Assembly (NCBI GenBank): GCA_038750655.1
Contig: JBCDGZ010000088.1
Span: 1 to 33,905, forward strand
DNA from: JBCDGZ01 sp038750655
GTDB taxonomy: Bacteria > Bacteroidota > Bacteroidia > Chitinophagales > Saprospiraceae
Reading direction: 5' to 3'
Length of the DNA stretch: 33,905 nucleotides
Shown: positions 1-8,900 of the stretch, piece after piece
How positions within the stretch are numbered: the first letter of the stretch is position 1
How the letters are laid out: every line of letters starts with the position of its first letter
Notes under the pieces: model-generated
What the model was told of the DNA's origin: nothing
Database searches by the model: none
Seen by the model: only the letters and a program-made list of their open reading frames with translations
Position numbers and translations under genes: made by a program

Positions 1-218
1 CAGCTTCACATGGATGCGGGCAATGTTCGCAGGATTGAACACCCTCACTACGAGATGGCATTTCATCTCCTCCTTGGCCTGTAGGCGAAGTAGACTTTGA
101 CCCGACCAAACTACAGGGTAAAAGTCCGCAGGACCTGCTGGCCAAGGAGGAGATGAAATGCCATCTCGTAGTGAGGGTGTTCAATCCTGCGAACATTGCC
201 CGCATCCATGTGAAGCTG
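1..218. repeat. 79-bp perfect inverted repeat (foldback) at left edge
   Basis: Bases 1-79 are the exact reverse complement of bases 140-218, with a 60-base spacer (80-139). The right arm reads in frame as part of the gene ending at 428; the left arm is its mirror and breaks that reading frame (stop at 36-38). The left arm runs to the first base of the window, so the true repeat may be longer. The geometry, one strand copied to base 80 and then resumed on the complementary strand at 140, is what a foldback chimera from multiple-displacement amplification or an assembly end artefact produces. A genuine long palindrome is possible but less likely. Confidence 0.9.
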
Positions 219-428
219 GGGGCTGTGGAGGGCCAATCGAATTTTGTCAGCCATGCTTTCGAGTTCGACCGGGCTGCGCCCGCGCCCCTCCACTACACCC
301 GCGATGGGCGGACCATCGTGCTGGGGCTGGGCAAGTACACCAACATGGCCCCCTGCTTCGGGGAAGTCACTTTAGAAGACCTCAATGGAAAGCGATCGGC
401 TCCGAAGATGTTTAGCGTCAAGGGTTGA
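81..428 (+). CDS. 3' part of short unknown protein upstream of RHS gene
   Basis: I do not recognise this protein. The frame is open from base 39, but bases 1-79 are an inverted copy, so only codons from 81 are trusted; the true N-terminus is missing. An internal ATG at 153 (giving 91 aa) is not preferred, because the sequence before it (VGEVDFDPTKLQGKSPQDLL) looks like ordinary protein. The rest is rich in short beta-strand-like stretches (HLVVRVFNP, IARIHVKLG, RTIVLGLGKY, FGEVTLEDLNGKRSAP), suggesting a small beta-sandwich, possibly fibronectin-III-like. No signal peptide or membrane segment is visible in the retained part. It ends 59 bases before the RHS gene on the same strand, so the two may be co-transcribed. 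Function is unknown. Confidence 0.55.
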   Translation, partial: VGEVDFDPTKLQGKSPQDLLAKEEMKCHLVVRVFNPANIARIHVKLGAVEGQSNFVSHAFEFDRAAPAPLHYTRDGRTIVLGLGKYTNMAPCFGEVTLEDLNGKRSAPKMFSVKG

Positions 429-487
429 TCAATAATTTCGATCATCATTGCTGGATACTTCGGTGTCCAGGAAAGAAAATAAAAAAT

Positions 488-3400
488 ATGATTACAAAAC
501 AAATCAAATACCTGCTGGTGGGCTTGCTGTTGCTGATCGGCCTTGCTGATGAGTTGCAAGCCCAGGCCAGTCTAGTAGAAACCGAGCTGACTTGGACCAT
601 CAACAGCAGCACCCAGCACATTGCGGCGGAGGCGCTGCCGGCAGATGCCGATGGGTACCTCGATTTTGTCTGGGATGGTAGCTTCACCTATTTTGGATTT
701 TACAAAAACCAAACCCCCAGCTATTCCTCCGGCCTCGATTGCGGTGCCTACTTAAGCGGAACGGCTTTCTATGTTCGTCACAACAATAGCTGGCACTATC
801 AAGGCGCGATTAGTAGTGCGGGGGATCACGTTCGCGTCGCCAAAGAGGGCAGTAACTACGTCGTTTACCACAACGGAACGGCCTTATACACGGGCAGTAC
901 GACGGCTGGGCTGACCGTCTATCCCTACACTCGCGACAACAACGGTTTGCAGAAAGATCGCCTCGAATATTTCAAAAAACCCCCCGTCTACACCCTCGAA
1001 TGGATTGCCAGCAGTAGCAACTATCAACTGGCCTCCGAGGTCTTACGTCGCGGGCAAGATGGCTTTATTGAGCATGAATACAACGGAGAGAATTACCAAA
1101 TGATTGGCTTTAGCAAGAGCAAGAGTATATCCTTTGATCAGTTGGCCGCCCGCTTGTTCTATATGACCTCCAACCAACGCATGTACATGTATCTCAATGG
1201 TGCCTACAAGGGCTCTATGAGTGCAACCCTGACTAATGGGGATAAGCTGACCATCGAACGTAAAGGCTCTACGGTGATCTACTCGGCGGGAGCTGTAAAG
1301 CAATCCTATGCCATTGATGGAAATTTAGACTTGCACCCTTGGTGCTACGAATACACCTCCGGGGCTAGGAACCAAGTCAAGGTCTCCTTTGAGACGCAGG
1401 GAGGCGTTTGCCAGGATTATTTTGATCGCTTGCCTTCCTATGTTAACGTCAATGCAGATACCTATTATCCACCTTCTCTGAATAACGAGAATTTTAATGT
1501 CAACCACGTTAAAGTTTATGATGGGGAAGGAGAGGGACCTTGTCATGTCATCAAAGAGTCCAAGTCCTACACCGACGAAATGGGCTACTCGATTCAATTG
1601 CAAAACAAGGATTACCTCACCGGGAAAGTATGGGCATCAGTAACGCTTTACGACTATCTGGGGCGTCCGGCCTTGTCCTCTCTCTCCGCACCAACTGGCT
1701 TGGATATTTTGCAATACCACCCCAACTTTATCCGCGATGCTTCGGGCAGTCCCTATGGTCTGGACGACTTCGACCGCAGCTTTAACAGCAGTGGGGTACA
1801 GACTTCCGATAAAACTAATTCGCCCAATACCGTAGGCAGCCAAGCCAACACCCTGGGGGCTTGGTACAGCTCGGCCAATACCGACAATCCTTGGCAGGCC
1901 ACTACTCAATTTCCCTACACGCGTACGGAGTACAGCCAACTCGACGGGACGATGCGACGGGTTGCAACTTCTGGTAATGCCTTAAAAATGGGCAGCGGCC
2001 ACGAGATGGTCGAGTACTCTATGAGAGCGGGCAGTGAGTTGCGCTATATCATTGGTCGTAAAAAACCGATCTGTGTACTGGTGGGGACAGCGTATGACGA
2101 AGGAGGATTTCTCTCTGCCACTTGCAGCGATCCCGGAACGATTTACAATAGTCGATTCGTCAAAACGGTAAGCGTTGATGCCGATGGAAAGACCACCGTG
2201 ACTTTTTATGATGATAATGGAAATGCTATCGCTCAGGCCCTAAGTGGGAAAGTCAATAATTCTAATGTTAGAGTACAAAACACTACACTGGGCGTAGACG
2301 CAGGCAACTATCGAGACATTCACGTCACGGATGCCGATAACACCATCAACGTCTGGGCGGGTGGCAGTCCCGTCACCCCCTATGATGTTTACGATCTGGC
2401 GACCGATCAAAAGATCATTTCGAACTCGACAGCTCACCCGCTGGTCTTATCACCAGGTTTCTATCGCTTCGTAGCTAAGACGGGATACCTGACGCTGAAT
2501 TATGATTTGAATTATTATAATTTCAGCCTGAGCATCTACGATAAGCAAAATCGAATGATTGCCACGGTAGCCCCCAAGGATATTTCTTACGATGAGACCG
2601 ACCCGCAGCACCACGCTTTTACCTTCTACCGCTACAATTCTCAGGGTCAATTGATTTGGGAGCAATCGCCGGACGCTGGCCGGACGAAGTACCTGTATCG
2701 CAAAGACGGGCAGATTCGTTTTTCACAGGATGCCCAGCAAGCTGCGGATTGGGATTTTTCCTACATCAAATATGATGGTTTAGGCCGTACCATTGAAAAA
2801 GGAGCATACACTGCCGGGCCGAGTAGCCTTTCTATTATCGCTGGTAATGTCGATATTGATAATTATCCCAGCAATACGACCTATCGAACAGATGAGGTAA
2901 TCAATACTTATGAGCTAAGTGATCCGACCCTACCTTTTGGTCGTGAGCAGCAGTACGTGCAGGGTAAGCTATCCAAGATCAGAAACGATGATGGAACCAT
3001 GTGGTACAGCTATGATGATGAAGGTCGCCTGAGTTGGATTGCCCAGACGGCTGTTGGCCTACCCGGGGTGAAATATACGGACTATAAATATGACTTACTC
3101 GGCAACACCACTGAGGTAATTTATCAGGAAGGGCAATCCGATGAATTCCGTCATGAGTATACCTATGATGATAATAGTCAGATGACGAGTGTCAGTACGC
3201 GTTCTAATGGTAGCGATGCTACAGTCCCCGACTTGCATGCGCAGTATCAATACGATGATTTGGGAGCCTTACAGCGAATGAACTTGAGTGAAGGATTGGA
3301 GCGTAAGCATTATGTCTACACCCTACAGGGAAAGTTGAAGGCCATTAACCCCAAGGATATGGCTTCGGCGGACATTCATTCGCATCGCCATATTTTTAGT

Positions 3401-5221
3401 ATGGCCTTGGATTATTATGTGGATGATTATGTGGCGGCCAACGGCTCCAAGGCGGGGAAGGTATCCGGGATGCTTGATGGTGGCTCACCGGTGGGGCAGG
3501 CCAACTATTCGGGCTTGGTTGGTGCACAGCGCTGGAAGGCCCGCGCGGCCCTTGGCGGGTCCGACTACAGCGGTTCTTTTGCCTACGGCTATCATTACAA
3601 TCATCGCAATGAGTTCCTTGGGGCTAATTTTGGTCAAGTCAATCCCAATTCCAGCTCCACCTACGATGGCACCTTTGGCGCAATGAATGATTACAAGGTA
3701 GAATTTTCGGGGACTGGCTACGATGAAAACGGCAATATCAGCAACTTAAAGCGTTATGGACAAGGCGGAACACTCATTGACAATCTGCTTTACATTTACC
3801 ACACCACAGGCCACAAAAACCGCTTGAGGTACATCGCCGATTTTGCGGGTACCAATCAAGTGGGGGATTTGGGGACGCAGTCGGGAAACAACTATGATTA
3901 TGATTGGAATGGCCACCTTACGGACGATATTAGTTCGGATAATAAACTGGTTTATGACTACACTGGAAAGGTAACAGAGGTCCGATACCGCTCGACCAAC
4001 CATTTGAAGGTGAAGTACGTTTACGGACCCGAGGGACAGCGAGTAAAGAAGCTAAGCTATGGACCGGGGTCTACCTTATTGAAGACAACCTGGTATATCC
4101 GCTCTGGAAATATCGAAAGTATTTATGAGCAAGAGAGTGGCAGTGGCGTCAGTTTATCCGAGGTCTCTATTCTGGGATCCAACCAGTTGGGAAAGGCCAG
4201 TTACAATGCCGGAAGTTTTAGCTTTCAATATGATCTCAAAGATTACATGGGCAATGTTCGTGCAGTGATTGAGGAGGGAACGAGTGGGGATACAGATATA
4301 CTGTACTACGCAGATTATTATCCCTACGGATGGACGCTTCCGGGACGTAATGGTGGAGTCAACCGCTATGGCTTTCAGGGGGATTTTTCTGAGCGAGATG
4401 AGGAAGTAGAGTGGAATGCCTTTGAATGGCGGATGTATGACGGAAGGCTGGCACGCTGGACGGCCGTTGATCCCTTTGCCAGCAAAATGCCATCCTGGTC
4501 GCCTTACAACTACACCCTCAACAATCCCATCAATCTAGTTGATCCAGATGGTCGAATGCCCACAGAACCCGGCGATCCTGTTCCTACGGTCATTACGATT
4601 CGATACGGCTACACCATCAATTCTAGTAGCATACCCTTTGTGGAAACTTACCGGTCGGCGTTGAGTGGTACTTTTACAGAGCTTACCGATCCTACCGTAA
4701 CCGATATTTCTTTTGGAGATGCTGATGGCGGATATAAAGTGATCGTAGAGATTCCGCGTGTGTATGCGCACAATCGGGATAATCCTACCTACACGACTCA
4801 AGTTTACACTGGGGCCGATCTGGATAACCTGACCCCTGTAGATAATTCGAGCGTAGCGGATGCCTTTGTGGATGGCTTCCAAATAGGGGTGAGCACTGCG
4901 CTTGTAGACGAGGCAGTAAATGCTGGGATTTTCTCCAGATATAAGCTACCTTCGAGGTTTAAGTTAGCAAAATCTAAGAAGACGGGAGGCATACGATTCA
5001 TCGATCCCAGAAACACACAAAATGAGATCAGGATCATGCGGGGGAACCCCAATAGTCCTCACGTAAGTCAGCAAAGTGCTTACATCAAGTATCGACACAA
5101 TGGAACGTATTACGATGTTTTAGGAAATCCGATAACCTCTGCTGCCGGAGGTGGACGAAGTGCTGCGGCTCATATTCCAATTCAAAACTACAATCCATCG
5201 GTGATGCCAAGATTTGATTAA
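488..5221 (+). CDS. Exported RHS/YD-repeat protein 1 with polymorphic toxin-like tip
   Basis: This 1577-aa protein is probably a secreted or surface polymorphic toxin. ATG 488 is chosen because it opens a clean signal peptide (MITKQIKYLLVGLLLLIGLA, cleavage near AQA); the frame also extends upstream to 425, but that adds an unlikely 21-residue leader overlapping the previous gene. Residues ~28-150 and ~167-295 are two related beta-rich modules (GD.v.i...G..v.y..g pattern), perhaps lectin-like. Next comes the usual Bacteroidota RHS lead-in (TLYDYLGRPALSSLSAP), then YD repeats such as YDDEGRLSWIAQT. The RHS core runs ~1252-1355 (DYMGNVRAVI to NLVDPDGRMP). The last ~222 residues are a distinct tip ending in a region with IRIMRGNPNSP (G1519) and AAHIPI, resembling tips I recall from other RHS/CDI toxins; I cannot name the family. 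The next gene follows after 1 nt, as expected for immunity. Confidence 0.9.
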   Translation: MITKQIKYLLVGLLLLIGLADELQAQASLVETELTWTINSSTQHIAAEALPADADGYLDFVWDGSFTYFGFYKNQTPSYSSGLDCGAYLSGTAFYVRHNNSWHYQGAISSAGDHVRVAKEGSNYVVYHNGTALYTGSTTAGLTVYPYTRDNNGLQKDRLEYFKKPPVYTLEWIASSSNYQLASEVLRRGQDGFIEHEYNGENYQMIGFSKSKSISFDQLAARLFYMTSNQRMYMYLNGAYKGSMSATLTNGDKLTIERKGSTVIYSAGAVKQSYAIDGNLDLHPWCYEYTSGARNQVKVSFETQGGVCQDYFDRLPSYVNVNADTYYPPSLNNENFNVNHVKVYDGEGEGPCHVIKESKSYTDEMGYSIQLQNKDYLTGKVWASVTLYDYLGRPALSSLSAPTGLDILQYHPNFIRDASGSPYGLDDFDRSFNSSGVQTSDKTNSPNTVGSQANTLGAWYSSANTDNPWQATTQFPYTRTEYSQLDGTMRRVATSGNALKMGSGHEMVEYSMRAGSELRYIIGRKKPICVLVGTAYDEGGFLSATCSDPGTIYNSRFVKTVSVDADGKTTVTFYDDNGNAIAQALSGKVNNSNVRVQNTTLGVDAGNYRDIHVTDADNTINVWAGGSPVTPYDVYDLATDQKIISNSTAHPLVLSPGFYRFVAKTGYLTLNYDLNYYNFSLSIYDKQNRMIATVAPKDISYDETDPQHHAFTFYRYNSQGQLIWEQSPDAGRTKYLYRKDGQIRFSQDAQQAADWDFSYIKYDGLGRTIEKGAYTAGPSSLSIIAGNVDIDNYPSNTTYRTDEVINTYELSDPTLPFGREQQYVQGKLSKIRNDDGTMWYSYDDEGRLSWIAQTAVGLPGVKYTDYKYDLLGNTTEVIYQEGQSDEFRHEYTYDDNSQMTSVSTRSNGSDATVPDLHAQYQYDDLGALQRMNLSEGLERKHYVYTLQGKLKAINPKDMASADIHSHRHIFSMALDYYVDDYVAANGSKAGKVSGMLDGGSPVGQANYSGLVGAQRWKARAALGGSDYSGSFAYGYHYNHRNEFLGANFGQVNPNSSSTYDGTFGAMNDYKVEFSGTGYDENGNISNLKRYGQGGTLIDNLLYIYHTTGHKNRLRYIADFAGTNQVGDLGTQSGNNYDYDWNGHLTDDISSDNKLVYDYTGKVTEVRYRSTNHLKVKYVYGPEGQRVKKLSYGPGSTLLKTTWYIRSGNIESIYEQESGSGVSLSEVSILGSNQLGKASYNAGSFSFQYDLKDYMGNVRAVIEEGTSGDTDILYYADYYPYGWTLPGRNGGVNRYGFQGDFSERDEEVEWNAFEWRMYDGRLARWTAVDPFASKMPSWSPYNYTLNNPINLVDPDGRMPTEPGDPVPTVITIRYGYTINSSSIPFVETYRSALSGTFTELTDPTVTDISFGDADGGYKVIVEIPRVYAHNRDNPTYTTQVYTGADLDNLTPVDNSSVADAFVDGFQIGVSTALVDEAVNAGIFSRYKLPSRFKLAKSKKTGGIRFIDPRNTQNEIRIMRGNPNSPHVSQQSAYIKYRHNGTYYDVLGNPITSAAGGGRSAAAHIPIQNYNPSVMPRFD

Positions 5222-5222
5222 A

Positions 5223-5597
5223 ATGAACGAGCAAATTTGTATCAACACCTTTGTAGAAGTCCTTGATGAACTATCAAGTGTAGACCTACAAGTGAAGCTT
5301 TGGTTAAATATTGAGAATGAAACTGGATTGATTTCTTCTTACACCGAGTTGATGGAAAATGTCAGTGGTACAGACTTCAACTACGTTGTTCATCAACTTG
5401 TACAAGACGCTAGTCTGAAGGCTGACCTTGTACAGTTGTTGGCGCTACTCGACGCCTATGAAGAACCAAAATCCTATGTCCAATGCCGCAATGATGTTTA
5501 CATCGTTGCTGACCCGGTCTGGAAAAAGATCAGGGACTTCGCAAAAGCGATCAAACAAATACATTCTGTATATCTGAAGCAATTGCAAAAAAGATAA
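5223..5597 (+). CDS. Putative immunity protein for RHS1 tip
   Basis: A 124-aa acidic, mostly helical cytoplasmic-looking protein with no signal peptide or membrane segment. It begins with ATG 5223, one base after the RHS1 stop; a TTG at 5214 in the same frame would overlap RHS1 by 8 nt and is the alternative start. The family is not recognised. Position is the main evidence: a small gene fused tightly to the 3' end of an RHS toxin-like gene is normally the cognate immunity protein that binds and neutralises the tip in the producing cell. A strong terminator follows 13 bases after the stop, so it ends the operon. The C-terminus is lysine-rich (IHSVYLKQLQKR). Confidence 0.75.
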   Translation: MNEQICINTFVEVLDELSSVDLQVKLWLNIENETGLISSYTELMENVSGTDFNYVVHQLVQDASLKADLVQLLALLDAYEEPKSYVQCRNDVYIVADPVWKKIRDFAKAIKQIHSVYLKQLQKR

Positions 5598-5610
5598 TCG
5601 TCAAAATGAT

Positions 5611-5639
5611 AAAGCCATCCTTCGGGATGGCTTTTTTTT
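5611..5639 (+). terminator. Rho-independent terminator after RHS1/immunity
   Basis: Stem AGCCATCC (5613-5620) pairs perfectly with GGATGGCT (5625-5632) around a TTCG tetraloop. Upstream A's pair with part of the run of eight T's (5632-5639). This closes the RHS1-immunity transcript. Confidence 0.92.
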
Positions 5640-5689
5640 ATCACTTATTTCCCAATCTCATCACTTATTCCCTCGATTTCATCACTTAT
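5640..5689. repeat. Three phased ATCACTTAT direct repeats
   Basis: ATCACTTAT occurs at 5640-5648, 5660-5668 and 5681-5689, i.e. every 20-21 bp, two helical turns. The cluster starts at the last base of the preceding terminator and lies about 230 bp upstream of the second RHS gene. Equal phasing on one face of the helix suggests protein binding sites. A related pair with 21-bp spacing is at 26426-26459. The read-through of this strand in reverse (SDEI.G.SDEIGK) is a by-product of the repeat. Confidence 0.7.
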
Positions 5690-5808
5690 CGGTTGACAGT
5701 GGAAATAACTGTTTGTCCCCCTTATCTTACAGAGCGAAGTAAAATTGAAAACTAAAAAGCACCCACAATAATTTAACCATTCATCAGCTAGATCGAAGAC
5801 GACTTTCA

Positions 5809-5852
5809 AGCACAAGTGCCTTGCTCGCAGAGCAAGGCTAGTGCTGTTTTTT
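5809..5852 (+). terminator. Terminator-like hairpin in leader of RHS2 (possible attenuator)
   Basis: A perfect 9-bp stem (GCCTTGCTC 5818-5826 with GAGCAAGGC 5830-5838, loop GCA) is extended by an outer AGCAC/GTGCT pairing (5809-5813 with 5841-5845) and followed by six T's at 5847-5852. It sits 61 bases before the RHS2 start with no recognised gene between it and the previous terminator. It would therefore either end a short leader transcript or act as an attenuator. Its tri-nucleotide loop resembles those of the hairpin array at 20478-20683. Confidence 0.65.
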
Positions 5853-5913
5853 AATATCATTTTTTGACTCTGCTTTGGGGAGCAGTGCTTCTTCAAAGCA
5901 ACAACAAAATAAT

Positions 5914-8900
5914 ATGAACAACCTATCAAAACTGTGTACGCTGCTCTTTTTGTTTGGCGTACAAACCCTATCGGCTCAACTTTTAGGGGGGCACCAAAAT
6001 GGTCAACAAACTCCGAAAGCTGTAGAGCCTTCGGCGATCACCTCGGGAACCCTCAGCGGCAATGTCAATCTATTCTCGGGGACCTACAGCACCTCCAATA
6101 CTTTGGGGACCGTATCCTGCCCTTCGGGCTTGAGCTACACTGCTACTATGTCCTACAATTCTACCCTGACCTCGGGAGACAACCTACCCCAAACCTCCGG
6201 TGTGCCCTACGGCGAAGGGTGGAGTATGGATATTCCCATGATTTCCATCAGTGTGGAGGACTTTAATAAATATACGGCCTGGCAAGCACACAAGATACAG
6301 ATTGGAAGTGATCCCGATGAGGATACTCGGGACTATAGCGGCGGTAACTTTTGTAACGAGGCCCGAGAGGAGGGAAGCCTGTATTGGTTTTCGCCCATGC
6401 TGAATATCCCCGGAGTAGCAAGTGGTAGGCTCGTTTATAAATACTATAATAACAATGCCTACATTTTTGTGCTGCACAAATTTGAACGCTATGTAGAAGT
6501 ACATTTTACAGGTACAGAATGGACCGCTATATTGGACGACGGTACTCGCTACAGGTTTTATGCGAGCCTAGTTGCTCATCGTACACCCAGTAACCAGCGC
6601 GTAAATATGCAATGCTATGATGATGGGCTGGGCAAGACCGTTCTTCCCAAATTGGTGCTGCCCAAGAGTGAAATGCTGACCTGGTATTGCAATCACATTG
6701 AGAACTATAACTTGATGGGAAACATCACTTTCAAATATGAGACTTTTGGTGAAATGGATTTTCACAAAGTATTCAAGCAGCCCAATTTTATGAATGCGAT
6801 GGATCACGAATGGTTCGCCTTGAATGGAAGTGTGCCAAGTCGTCCGGAACTAAGAAAAGTCTATCGCGATATTTTCCTCAAAGAAATCAAAGCCTGTAGT
6901 ACCGAGAAATTGGTCTTTGAGCACCAAAGTATTTCAACGGCGGGAGGGTCCAATATGCTGGACCTGGCCGATGCAGGAGTAAGTGCGCTAGATTCACTGT
7001 ACTACAGGAAGTCCGTTTACAATTGGGGGGAGCAAGAAGAAAATTTCAATGATTGGCATCGCTATAAGCACCTGCGATCTGATGATTTAGTGAGCAGTAC
7101 GAGCAACTATACTTACTACAATTTCTCTGGAGGCCCTACGAATCCTTACAAAGGAATATATAATGGCGTAGGCAATGAAGTCGTGTATGTTAGAGAAGAT
7201 CTGAATGGGGATATTACGCCTTTCGATCATGGATTTCTGGAGTCTCCGCGTCTATCTCCTAACCCAGATAATCCCAATCTGGCGCTTCCTCCCGGTGATA
7301 TATACGAGGTACGAAGCAAAATTAAAAGTCATAATTTCAATGACGTAGGGACCCACTGCTTTTTTGATATTCACCTGGGTACGGGAGATTATACGAATGG
7401 CATCCATTCGACCTCCGTTTCAGTGGGCAGTTCTGTTTATGAAGAAGTACGCTCAACCGATTACGAGCGAACCCGGCGAGAGGCCGTCTTCTCTACCTTT
7501 GGTCAGGCAGTGAAGTGGAATAATTTTGCTGAAGGAGATTCGGAGATGGAAACCTCCAACTTTTTCGTTATGCCCAATTTACCTACACAATACGATGGAT
7601 TCAATATTCAGATTGGGCCGGGGATTTCTGATAACAATTTTATTTTAGAAGAGAATGAGATTGTCAGTGATGGTCTCCCTAATATTTGTTCTTCCTACTT
7701 TAATGCTACGAATGACCCCATTCTCTATGGTGATGATCTACCCCATAATTTTGGCATTGGTTTGCCTTGGCGAATGATGGTAGACTTTTATGCTGGCATG
7801 CAAGCAGAGGGGAATTACTGTGGCCCTGGAAGTATCGCAGCAAGTGCCAACACCTGGTGGCATAGAGGTTATGCAACTTCCCTCTGGGATAATATTCCTA
7901 CCAAAGCTGGTCCTGAAGTTGAACTAAGACAAATGGAATTGATTCGATATGCCAAGAATCCCTACATGCTGCGTTCGGTTAAAAAATATGTCTGGAATGC
8001 TGGTGATGGCGTCCCCTCGGGGCCATTTGATCAGACCAATTACTGGACAATCACGGGGCATCAAACCTTTCGCTACGACCTTACAACCGCACCTGTCTAT
8101 GTCAATGTTTATGAAAATAAAAGTGATCCACAACCGGAGGTGTATGCTACCGGATTTTACCGCAACATTGTTCGCCTTAAGGAAATTATTCTGCTGCCGC
8201 AGCAAGAATCCGATGCTCCACCGGCCGATGCGGCTACGACCTTCTTGGAGTACAAAAGAATGGACAACGTCAATGTGGCCAATATTCCCGGCACTTTAGT
8301 TGCTTCTAATATTATTCCCGGAGTAACAGGGCCTATCAATTCAGATTTGATGCTGCTCAATAGAGTCACCGATCCATTGGGGAAAATTACCAAGATTATA
8401 TATTCTAATAATTCTTCCTACACCAAAAACCGTTTCACCATCCGTGATCGTCCCGGTGAGGTACAAGCCAATGGTTTTGATTTTGGCGGATTTCAGCAAG
8501 CAGACCCCTACGGATTTCAAACCTATAAAGTCGTATCCAAACTCAAAGTGCAAGATCGACAGTCCGAAAAAGTCTACAGCTATTTCTTTGGGGGGCGGAG
8601 GAGCTTGGAGCGAACCAATCGCCCAGTCTTCAGTGAAAATTTCACCTACGATTATCATTATGATACAGAAATTGGATTTGGCTCTGTTTCCGTAACCGGC
8701 CCGATAGAAAGCGGTAAGATACCTAAGACGACCTATACGCATCATACCTCCGAATTGCTCTGGGGTAAACCCTGGTTTACCCTCAACTATGATAGTGGCT
8801 TTCGTTTGGTGAGTAAGAGCGAAAGCACTTATGAGGCGACCGTCGCCTACGAGCCAGCCAACCATCGATTCAATCGAAGCTATTACACCGATATGGATTA

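Noticed and set aside
425..487. Upstream start of RHS1 at 425
   Set aside because: It would add 21 residues rich in His/Cys/Lys before a complete signal peptide and overlap the preceding gene's stop.
5645..5929. Minus-strand open frame of 94 codons with repeated SDEI.G end
   Set aside because: The repeats come from the phased ATCACTTAT DNA motif, the frame runs through a terminator-like hairpin and the RHS2 start, and no family features are seen.
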